A stretch of DNA of 37,398 nucleotides from Candidatus Heimdallarchaeota archaeon (GTDB taxonomy: Archaea; Asgardarchaeota; Heimdallarchaeia; Heimdallarchaeales; Kariarchaeaceae): NCBI GenBank assembly GCA_027077875.1, contig JALWRB010000465.1, forward strand, positions 1 through 37,398, written 5' to 3'. The position numbers and the translations under genes are program-made. Below the pieces are notes generated by a model, which was not told the DNA's origin, made no database searches, and saw only the letters and a program-made list of their open reading frames with translations. This document shows, piece after piece, positions 1 to 7,793 of this stretch. Each line of letters opens with the position of its first letter. The first letter of the stretch is position 1.

Positions 1-380
1 ACGTAAAACGGGAGAAAGAAGACGAGGTTGGAAAGTAGGTTACCATAGAGCAATTCATGTGGTTTGACCGGTGCAGAGAGAGCTACCTCTCTTCTCGATT
101 GTGCATTGCCATCATAGACTACTCTCCCTAGTGGACTGACAATTGGCGCGAAGAAAGTGAAGAAGCTGAATATCGAAATAATGGCGTAGAACCTCTCTAT
201 TGGCGGTTGATTGACCACGACGTCTCCACTGATGAAATCGATGACAGATCTTAGGAAGTAGGAGAAGAAGACCACGCCGAAAATGAATATCCATGGAAGA
301 TGTGACCTGTACTTTCTGAACTTGGATGTTGTCGTGTAGTACTCCGCGAGGAACACTGCCTTCCAATTTGGTGTACTCAC
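1..380 (-). CDS. ABC-2 type transporter permease, N-terminal part (truncated by window edge)
   Basis: Frame read by hand on the minus strand, absent from the ORF track. GTG start at 380 overlaps the ATPase stop by 4 nt (GTGA). Translation VSTPNWKAVFLAEYYTTTSKFRKYRSHLPWIFIFGVVFFSYFLRSVIDF...ALSAPVKPHELLYGNLLSNLVFFLPFY is hydrophobic and typical of ABC-2 permeases. Confidence 0.7.
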   Translation of the reverse strand, partial: MSTPNWKAVFLAEYYTTTSKFRKYRSHLPWIFIFGVVFFSYFLRSVIDFISGDVVVNQPPIERFYAIISIFSFFTFFAPIVSPLGRVVYDGNAQSRREVALSAPVKPHELLYGNLLSNLVFFLPFY

Positions 381-1099
381 CCCTTGTTCCCTCCGAAGTA
401 AGAGAGATACGCTTCCTCAAGGTTCTCGTGATCACCCCTGAAATCAGATATTGATCCGACGAACTTAATCCTCCCCTTGTCGATGACGACAATAGTCTCG
501 CAGAGGTCTTTGACATTTTCCAAGAGGTGGGTAGCGATGAGTATCGTCCTCTCCTGACTCTGATATTCCCTCAGCATCTTCTTCACCTCGAGCTGAGCCA
601 CGACATCAAGATTGGCCATAGGCTCATCCAGTAGGAGGAGAGAGGGTGAGTGGAGGAAAGCGACGATGAGGGAGACTTTCTGCTTTTGTCCCTTCGATAG
701 TGTCTCTATTAGTCTGTCTCTCAACAACTCGATACCAAGACGTGCCGCTAGGTAGTTAAACTGCTCGTGAATTAGCTTCTTTGGAAGATCATAGAGTGCT
801 CCTATGAACTCACAGTACTCGATGATTGACAACTTGTCGTAGAGAGCTGACTCCTCGGGAAGGAGTCCGGTAATTTTCTTGACTGAATCGGGGTCCTCAC
901 GGATATCATGGGAGTAGACCTCTGCAGTTCCACTGGTAGGAACCATGATTGATGTGAGTAACCTAATCAGAGTCGATTTCCCCGCTCCATTCGGACCTAG
1001 GAGCGCAATGATCTTCCCCGGTGGTGTGGAGAAGTTTACTCCATCTAATGCCTTGATGGGGCCAAAACTCTTACTCAGGTTCTTTACTACTATGCTCAA
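377..1099 (-). CDS. ABC transporter ATP-binding protein (ABC-2 exporter type)
   Basis: Walker A GPNGAGKS, signature LSKGQKQK, Walker B LLLLDEPMANLD, H-loop ATH. Confidence 0.95.
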   Translation of the reverse strand: MSIVVKNLSKSFGPIKALDGVNFSTPPGKIIALLGPNGAGKSTLIRLLTSIMVPTSGTAEVYSHDIREDPDSVKKITGLLPEESALYDKLSIIEYCEFIGALYDLPKKLIHEQFNYLAARLGIELLRDRLIETLSKGQKQKVSLIVAFLHSPSLLLLDEPMANLDVVAQLEVKKMLREYQSQERTILIATHLLENVKDLCETIVVIDKGRIKFVGSISDFRGDHENLEEAYLSYFGGNKG

Positions 1100-1143
1100 T
1101 ATCTAACACTAGCGACGAGATTATTTAATGGGTTACTTTGTAT

Positions 1144-1911
1144 CTACTGAGAACTTTTCTTTTTGGCTTCACGTAACTTCCTGATCTTGTGCTCCACGAC
1201 ATGTCTGGTTAGGTGCTCGATTGGTGCTGCTGCCTCCTTTACCGAATCGGGTCTGGCCTCTCTCCTGAGTCGTCCTGAACCGTCCTTGAGTTTTGCCCAA
1301 TCGGGTCTCTTTGGCAGAGCCAGAAGGTCAATCTTCGCCTGCTTACAGGAAATTGTATATAGCTTAGTGTAGGCTTCTCCGATGTTCTTTACCATTCCCA
1401 CCTCTACCATGAGCTTCATGATATCGTCGGTTGGTGTCCTCTCCTCATCAGGAAGATCCATCTTATTGATTACCAGTATCCACGGTAGGTTCCCGGAAGT
1501 CAAGTCGGCACCGAGGAGGGCCACGATCTCTTGAAGACTGCTCTTATTGAAATCGTACTGCTCCTTGGTGGGGTCAAGCATGATCATCAGACCATCAGTG
1601 CCCTTGAGTACAACTTTCCTTGTGTCCCTAAATCTCTCCTGCCCTGCGACAGAATATAGTGCATATCTCAGTAACGGCAGCATAGTGCCCTGTCCCTTTG
1701 GAAGCTCGAAAACGGACTGGTCGAAGAGAACGGTTCTCCCATCCTGCTCAATCTTTTTGAGATCAGAATAGATTTGATCCGGGCTCTCGACCTTCTTCAA
1801 CGTGGAATAGATCGACAAAAGGGTCGTCTTACCAGCAAGTGAAGGTCCATATATTACCAACTTGATTGTTGGTACGTTCTGAGCATCTCGTTTAAAAATC
1901 TGGTTCAGCAT
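1144..1911 (-). CDS. Small GTPase, MglA/Arf-like, with an insertion between G1 and G3
   Basis: G1 YGPSLAGKTTLL, G3 SVAGQERFRD, G4 NKMDLP. Confidence 0.85.
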   Translation of the reverse strand: MLNQIFKRDAQNVPTIKLVIYGPSLAGKTTLLSIYSTLKKVESPDQIYSDLKKIEQDGRTVLFDQSVFELPKGQGTMLPLLRYALYSVAGQERFRDTRKVVLKGTDGLMIMLDPTKEQYDFNKSSLQEIVALLGADLTSGNLPWILVINKMDLPDEERTPTDDIMKLMVEVGMVKNIGEAYTKLYTISCKQAKIDLLALPKRPDWAKLKDGSGRLRREARPDSVKEAAAPIEHLTRHVVEHKIRKLREAKKKSSQ

Positions 1912-2227
1912 ATCGTTCTTTCCCCGATTTCAATTCCGATTCACGCGGATTCTCACCGCAAAACATCGACAAGATTCCTTACTCTTCCTAAGTTATAAGG
2001 CTTTAGTATTCTAGGATATTCTAGATCAATTCCTGAGCGATTTTTTCCACAGTAGACGTATTCTCAAACGTCTATACAAGCCCTCAGGACAACTATATGG
2101 AAACTCATTTTCGAAGTCTTCAGATTCCCACCTACAGCCTCTCTCGTTGTACCCCTGTGTGATCAATCTAGCGAAAAAAAGATTGATTTACTGAGAAATA
2201 CTTCAGAAGAAAAAGACTAAAATCCAA

Positions 2228-3001
2228 TTGCCTGATGATGCAATTATGGAGCCAAATTCACCCGATTGGTTGAGCGACCTAGAGGACGAGGTCAAACGGG
2301 TGAAGTACGCCTCCATTCCTCAGCTTGAGATTCTCTCTGAAATCACAATGCATCCTGAGATCCTTCGGGATTACACTTTTCCTAAGTTACTTAGGCTGCC
2401 GGTATTCACATTCAGCTCCACAACGAGTGACTATGTGTCCACCCTGATAGAGATGGATTGGTCGGTCACCGAGCTTATGATAGATGCTATCCGCAATGGG
2501 ATCACTCTTGACAAGATAGTGAAGAACATTTCGTGGGACCTATTCGAGGAGCTGGTAACCGCGATACTTGAGCAATCGGGGTGGGAGTCAAAGCGTACCT
2601 TCAGGTTCAAATCACCATACTCAAGGCGATCGAACCTTGAACTGGATGTACTTGCATGGGAGAGACATAGCAGGAATGTCCTTCTCATTGACTGCAAGAG
2701 GTACAAATCCACTGCCAAATCCCCTATCGAATCTGCCGCCGCGAAGCAGGTAGAGAGATCTCACCTCTTCCATGAGGCGCTACCTGATATCTACAGCGAC
2801 CCTAACTTAAGCTGGGTAAGGGCTGAGGAGGAGGTCACGATCATTCCTCTAATAGTCACTTGGCGGGATCACCAGATTAGATGGTACGAAGTCAAGGGTG
2901 CCCGGGTTCCTGTCGTTCCTATCCACACATTTCTCAATTTCATCAGAGGTGAATCCCTAGGATTGAAAGACATCTATACGCTCAAGTGGTCAGTTATTTA
3001 G
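2228..3001 (+). CDS. PD-(D/E)XK / Mrr-like restriction-endonuclease-fold protein (start TTG 2228 or ATG 2246)
   Basis: WDLFEELVTAIL...NLELDVLAWERHSRNVLLIDCKRYK matches the E...(E)LD...DCK nuclease motif order. Confidence 0.7.
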   Translation: MPDDAIMEPNSPDWLSDLEDEVKRVKYASIPQLEILSEITMHPEILRDYTFPKLLRLPVFTFSSTTSDYVSTLIEMDWSVTELMIDAIRNGITLDKIVKNISWDLFEELVTAILEQSGWESKRTFRFKSPYSRRSNLELDVLAWERHSRNVLLIDCKRYKSTAKSPIESAAAKQVERSHLFHEALPDIYSDPNLSWVRAEEEVTIIPLIVTWRDHQIRWYEVKGARVPVVPIHTFLNFIRGESLGLKDIYTLKWSVI

Positions 3002-3039
3002 CTATCCAAAATTTGTAGTATCCTGATCAGGTATACTCA

Positions 3040-4521
3040 ATGTTTAAAACCAAATGGTTGCACAGTTCTATTGGGATTATGAGTACACTTCCAAACGATG
3101 TGGACAGTCCAGTTAGTGTTGTCCGGGACGTCATTGTAGAATTCATGAATATGATGCTTAGTGAAAGGGCTGAGATCGAGCAGAGAATTCGGGAAAAAGC
3201 CGAGGAGATCAGGACACAGTTCGCCCAACTGGGTCAGTCTACATACTCCTACGCCGATGTTGACCGATTATCACAGGCATACAAGGAGACCTTTGTGCAG
3301 TTCTACAGGAACACAATTCATACCAGATTAGTTACATATGCCACACGGACTATAAAGGAAGGAATCGAGAGGGGCTATGTCAACCTTGACATCGTGCGTG
3401 AAGAGGTGTTCAATGAGTTTAGAGAACTTCAAGAGATAGCCAATGTCAAGGGTGAGCTCGACATGCGTTCCGAAGAGATGGAAAAGACCCTTCTCCAGCA
3501 AACGGAGTCTTTCTCGGATGTACAATCTGAAAACATCAGACTTCAGAACGAGCTCCAGATGCTCCGGCAAACTATGGAGGAAAAGATGGTAGAGTACCAG
3601 AACACCGCAGCCAGTATGTCACAGATGGAGAATCAGATTAACCTACTTGGTCAGCAACTCATGGAAACTAATGCTGAGCTTGATGACACCAGAGACCTCT
3701 ATGCAAGAAAGGAGGCTGAAGTTCTTAAGCTCCAGAGTGAACTCTCTTACAAGGGCGACCTCGAGAGTGAGCTCGAGAACCTCAGGGCACAAGTCAAAGA
3801 ATTAACAAGAAGGGAGAGTGAGTTACTCGCCAGCCAGTCTGCCACATCATCTGAGTTCATGGATCAGCTCCAGCAAGAACTGGAGAAGACAAGGGAGGAA
3901 CTCTATACCCTGAAGACCGAGAGAGTTGAGAAGAACGAGGAACTCAGGAGAACCAAACTGGAGCTTGACGAGACTCGCCTAAAGCTCGACCACCTAGAGG
4001 GCTATAAGGAGAAGACCGATAGCGAGATCCAAGAGCTAAAGGCACAGGTACAGAATCTGACCGAGGAGAGGAACCAGTTAAGTGCTAGACATGATCAGAA
4101 CCTTGAGAAGATCTCTGAGAAAGACAGCAATATTGAGGAGCTCACCCTAAAGATCGCATCCTTAGAGTCCAAACTTGAGGAGGCCTCTGAACAGCTGAAG
4201 ACCTACGAGGGCAAGATTACTCTCTCTGGAGAAGTAAAGGAAGGGTACGAGAAATCAATTAATTACTTCAAGAAAATCCTCACCTATGACCCCAAATTCA
4301 GGGCTCTTACAATTCTTGACAGTATAGATGGAGAGGTACCGCTTGACGCGATGTCCCAGTCATTGGGATTGCCCTCAGAGATTGTGCACAGAAGTCTGGT
4401 GGAACTCGCTGATGCAGGATACATCACCATCCGCAGGGATGGTACACTCGTCTTTGCCAGGACGATCGACAATGCCAGATCACCGTTCTCACTGAAGGAG
4501 ATATTCTCAGAGGCAATCTAA
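3040..4521 (+). CDS. Long coiled-coil protein with C-terminal winged-helix-like domain (likely start ATG 3079)
   Basis: About 300 residues of heptad-rich Glu/Lys/Leu sequence, then FRALTILDSIDGEVPLDAMSQSLGLPSEIVHRSLVELADAGYITIRRDGTLVF, which reads as a wHTH. Confidence 0.75.
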   Translation: MFKTKWLHSSIGIMSTLPNDVDSPVSVVRDVIVEFMNMMLSERAEIEQRIREKAEEIRTQFAQLGQSTYSYADVDRLSQAYKETFVQFYRNTIHTRLVTYATRTIKEGIERGYVNLDIVREEVFNEFRELQEIANVKGELDMRSEEMEKTLLQQTESFSDVQSENIRLQNELQMLRQTMEEKMVEYQNTAASMSQMENQINLLGQQLMETNAELDDTRDLYARKEAEVLKLQSELSYKGDLESELENLRAQVKELTRRESELLASQSATSSEFMDQLQQELEKTREELYTLKTERVEKNEELRRTKLELDETRLKLDHLEGYKEKTDSEIQELKAQVQNLTEERNQLSARHDQNLEKISEKDSNIEELTLKIASLESKLEEASEQLKTYEGKITLSGEVKEGYEKSINYFKKILTYDPKFRALTILDSIDGEVPLDAMSQSLGLPSEIVHRSLVELADAGYITIRRDGTLVFARTIDNARSPFSLKEIFSEAI

Positions 4522-5009
4522 TGAACTCGCAGTCCATGACGTCTTCGGGTACCCGATGGAAATTCGTAAAGAATCTCTTCAAGAGACAACAGAGAGTCTC
4601 AATCATAATCGACGGTCCGAATATGCTGAGAAAGATTGGAAACAAACAGGTTCGTCTTGAGGATATTGAGGAAGCAGTATCAGAGCTGGGAAGTATAAAC
4701 GAGAAGTTCACCATACTCAACTCCAACGCCAGCCCTAAGCTCGTACAGGCAATCTCAAACAGTGGATACAATCCTATTATTGTCTCATCGGGTGATCTCC
4801 ACATGAAACTCGGACTTACAGTGCTTGATGTGGCAGAGCGAAATCGAAACGATATTCTGGTTATAGGTAGCAGGGATGCACGGTGCACCCCTATATTGGT
4901 AAAGCTCAAGGAGAGAGGTTTCAAAACTGCAATAATTGGCTTCGAACCTGGGTTCTCAGTCTCGCTGAAGAATAATGCAGACTTTGCTTTAGAACTCTTT
5001 GGGAATTAA
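4521..5009 (+). CDS. NYN/PIN-like domain protein (LabA/TIGR00288-like)
   Basis: VSIIIDGPNML...DILVIGSRDARCTPILVKLKERGFKTAIIGFEPGFSVSLKNNADFALEL follows the NYN-domain acidic-residue pattern. Start overlaps the preceding stop. Confidence 0.8.
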   Translation: MNSQSMTSSGTRWKFVKNLFKRQQRVSIIIDGPNMLRKIGNKQVRLEDIEEAVSELGSINEKFTILNSNASPKLVQAISNSGYNPIIVSSGDLHMKLGLTVLDVAERNRNDILVIGSRDARCTPILVKLKERGFKTAIIGFEPGFSVSLKNNADFALELFGN

Positions 5010-5039
5010 GAAATATTGAAACTAAAGATTATTCGAGAA

Positions 5040-5786
5040 TTAGATGTTAACGGTGATCTTTGGATCCTGATCCTCGGGACCAGAGCTCTCTACCTTGATA
5101 AAGCCTCGCTTCTCGAAGTTGTCGACATATTCCCTCATGGCAGCGGATGTCATACCCGATTGCATAGCGAGTTTCCTCATATTAATGGACCTCTGCTCTT
5201 TCAGTACATTCCAAATATCCTTGGCGGGTGATAAATCTGCGAGAACCTGCAGGACCTTCACATCGTTGGGGTCACCGACGTTCTTCATCTCACTCAGTTT
5301 TGCATTGAGTTCTGCCATCTTATTCTGTGCATCTTCAAGTTCTTTGTTCTTGTCTGATACCTCTGATTTCAGGCTCTGCATCTCATTCTCTGCGCTACTC
5401 AGGTCTGCTTTTGCCTTCTCGAGCTCTGCTTTCAGTGATTCCAATTCTGACACTTTACTCTGTGCTTCCGTCAACTGACTCTTCAGACTCTCAACTTCAG
5501 ATGCTTTTGCCTTTGCTTCCTCAAGCTGGCTCTTCAGTGACTCAATTTCCGCAGCCTGTGCCTTTGCGGATTCAAGTTCTGATCTCAATTTCTCCATCTC
5601 GGAGTGCGCAGACTTTGCACTCTCCAGTTCTGCTTTAGCAGATTCGAGATCTGCCTTCATTGAGTCCAATTCTGATCTGGCTTTACTTAGCTCTTCTGCA
5701 TTGGATTTCAATTCCTCACGAGCCTTTGCCAGCTCATTTTCCAGCTCGGTTACCTTAGCCGATAAATCAACGCTTTCTTCCGACAT
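5040..5786 (-). CDS. Coiled-coil protein with C-terminal winged-helix-like domain
   Basis: ORF 5040..5819 with a better start at MSEESVDL (5786). Coiled coil followed by VKVLQVLADL...INMRKLAMQSGMTSAAMREYVDNFEKRGFIKVE. Confidence 0.75.
   Translation of the reverse strand: MSEESVDLSAKVTELENELAKAREELKSNAEELSKARSELDSMKADLESAKAELESAKSAHSEMEKLRSELESAKAQAAEIESLKSQLEEAKAKASEVESLKSQLTEAQSKVSELESLKAELEKAKADLSSAENEMQSLKSEVSDKNKELEDAQNKMAELNAKLSEMKNVGDPNDVKVLQVLADLSPAKDIWNVLKEQRSINMRKLAMQSGMTSAAMREYVDNFEKRGFIKVESSGPEDQDPKITVNI
5391..5594 (-). repeat. Four tandem 51-bp (17-residue) repeats inside the coiled-coil CDS
   Basis: EKLRSELESAKAQAAEI / ESLKSQLEEAKAKASEV / ESLKSQLTEAQSKVSEL / ESLKAELEKAKADLSSA. 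Confidence 0.8.
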
Positions 5787-5861
5787 CAAACAAAACACGA
5801 CATAATGAAATAAAAACAATACGCATCTAGTGAGTTCTTGTGATTATTTTAACACGTAGTC

Positions 5862-6389
5862 TTATTGATCCAGATTGTTCGCTTTTACATACTCTTGAAG
5901 TTCGGGTATAAGTCCACCCTTTTTCAGCTTGTTGAGGAGAAAATCTTCGATAGGTTTAGCAGTCATCTCCTTACCATTGCTAAGGTTCTGTATCAATCCC
6001 GTCTCTAGATTGACTATGATCTCATCTCCCTCACCCACCATGCTCTTGATACCGGGGGCTTCGAGAAGAGGAAGACCTACGTTAATACAATTCCTGAAGA
6101 AGATGGAGGCAAATGACTCTGCGACAACCGCCTTCACTCCTGCGTACTTGATGGCATCTGGTGCTTGCTCGCGTGAAGATCCCGATCCGAAGTCATTCCC
6201 ACCGACAAAAATAGTGTCACCCCATTCCTGAACTTCATCGAAGGTTGTAGGTCTCACCGCTGCCATGACATACTTGGAGTAGACCCTCGGATCTGAGTCC
6301 TCAAGGTACTGGCTGGGGATGATAATATCTGTGTTCATACCATCACCAAAGACCATGGCTTTTCCTTTGATTTCTGTTACATCGATCAT
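5862..6389 (-). CDS. leuD: 3-isopropylmalate dehydratase / homoaconitase-type small subunit
   Basis: GKAMVFGDGMNTDIIIPSQYL..., GGNDFGSGSSREQAPDAIKYAGVKAVVAESFASIFFRNCINVGLPLLE. Confidence 0.92.
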   Translation of the reverse strand: MIDVTEIKGKAMVFGDGMNTDIIIPSQYLEDSDPRVYSKYVMAAVRPTTFDEVQEWGDTIFVGGNDFGSGSSREQAPDAIKYAGVKAVVAESFASIFFRNCINVGLPLLEAPGIKSMVGEGDEIIVNLETGLIQNLSNGKEMTAKPIEDFLLNKLKKGGLIPELQEYVKANNLDQ

Positions 6390-7654
6390 ATCAATTCCTC
6401 CGGTGATACAATTCTTCCAGCTATTGCAGACGCTGCAGCAGTAGCAGGTGAACCAAGATAGGTTTTGCTGGTAGAGTCACCCCCCATCCTACCTATGAAA
6501 TTCCTGTTGGTTGTGGACAGGGCTGTCATCCCCGGTCCGACTCTTCCGAGTGATCCGCCGTAGCATGCGCCGCACGTTGAGTATGACCAGTAGGCGCCCG
6601 CTTCCATGAAGATTTCGACATACCCACGCTTGGCCGCTTCTAGCGCTACAGCTGAGGATCCTGGGATAACAATTGTCTGAGTGCTGACCTTCTTTCCCTT
6701 CATGATCTTAGCCATGATCTCCAGATCCTCAATACGTGCGTTCGTGCAGGATCCGATGAATACTTGGTCTAGCTCAACATCACCGACCTCACTCACTGGT
6801 TTCACGTTGTCAGGAGAGGGCGGGCAGGCCACTACTGGCACAACCTCCGAGGCGTTGATCTCGTACTCTTGGTAAAATGTTGCCCCGTTGTCCGATGCGG
6901 TCGGTTTGGGTTGACCCCTCAGGGGCCTGGTTTCAAGATATCTTTGTAACTTGTCATCATGGGGCATTATTCCTGCGACTCCGCCCATCTCTACAGCCAT
7001 ATTGCTCATTGTGAGCCTTGCTTCGAGAGAGAGGTCGAGTATTCCCTCACCCACGAACTCGAAGCACCGATCGGTTCCCCACTCGGTTGAGTTCTCTCCA
7101 AGCATTGTGAGTAGCAGGTCTTTGGAATAGACTCCTTTATTGAGCTTACCTGTCACATTTACCCTGATTGTCTCGGGCACATCAAGCCATGTAGAACCCT
7201 TTACCATCAGCTCAACAAGATCACTACCGCCAATTCCTTTGGCAAACGCGTTGAAACCCCCGTGGGTGACGGTATGGCTATCGGTTCCAAGGATTAGGTC
7301 ACCAGACTTCACCATTCCTTTCTCGTGGAAGACCACATGGGAAATCCCTGCTCCTGCAGGTTCGACCCGAATACCGTGTTGCTTTGCGAAGTTGAGAGTC
7401 AGCTGATGAAGGTCTATCATCTTGTCCGTTGTTCCAAATCCACCGTGATCGAGAATTACTAAGGTATTCCTCTTGAAGACATCGTGGACATATTTAGAAC
7501 CTGTCTGCATGAACTTTGCGATCGAGACCATCGGGAGCATCTCATTCGAGAGTATCCCTGCTGGATTCACGTCAACTCTATCTCCAGCGTAGACCTGCCT
7601 GTTATCAACAGAGTGAGCAGATAGAATCTTCTCCGCTATAGTTTGGGGAGTCAC
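6386..7654 (-). CDS. leuC: 3-isopropylmalate dehydratase / homoaconitase-type large subunit (ORF extends to TTG 7753; GTG 7654 preferred)
   Basis: TPQTIAEKILSAHS..., VILDHGGFGT, LGTDSHTVTHGGFNAFAKGIGGSD, FIGSCTNARIEDL, CGACYGGSLG. ATGA overlap with leuD. Confidence 0.93.
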   Translation of the reverse strand: MTPQTIAEKILSAHSVDNRQVYAGDRVDVNPAGILSNEMLPMVSIAKFMQTGSKYVHDVFKRNTLVILDHGGFGTTDKMIDLHQLTLNFAKQHGIRVEPAGAGISHVVFHEKGMVKSGDLILGTDSHTVTHGGFNAFAKGIGGSDLVELMVKGSTWLDVPETIRVNVTGKLNKGVYSKDLLLTMLGENSTEWGTDRCFEFVGEGILDLSLEARLTMSNMAVEMGGVAGIMPHDDKLQRYLETRPLRGQPKPTASDNGATFYQEYEINASEVVPVVACPPSPDNVKPVSEVGDVELDQVFIGSCTNARIEDLEIMAKIMKGKKVSTQTIVIPGSSAVALEAAKRGYVEIFMEAGAYWSYSTCGACYGGSLGRVGPGMTALSTTNRNFIGRMGGDSTSKTYLGSPATAAASAIAGRIVSPEELI

Positions 7655-7762
7655 ATCCTGAATTCGGATGAATTTGATATTAAGTTTATTGTAAAGCGAT
7701 ATATCTATGAATGTAGTGAAATCTATAATTAGTGCTCTCTCAGATGAATCCAATATTGGAAC

Positions 7763-7771
7763 CTTTAAATA
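7763..7771 (+). promoter_or_regulatory. Candidate archaeal TATA box (CTTTAAATA) about 27 nt upstream of the GTG start at 7794
   Basis: AT-rich TTTAAATA at the spacing expected for a leaderless archaeal transcript. Confidence 0.45.
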
Positions 7772-7793
7772 ATTTTACTCTATAAGTGCATCC

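Noticed and set aside
112-516. 134-aa minus-strand ORF
   Set aside because: Out-of-frame overlap of the ABC ATPase and the hand-read permease frame (GTG 380), which is hydrophobic and coherent.
2228-3001. Restriction-modification pair formed by the nuclease-fold gene and the methyltransferase at 24985
   Set aside because: They are about 22 kb apart with unrelated genes between, so a functional link cannot be supported from this window.
4424-4924. 166-aa minus-strand ORF
   Set aside because: Antisense to the NYN-domain gene, no recognisable family.
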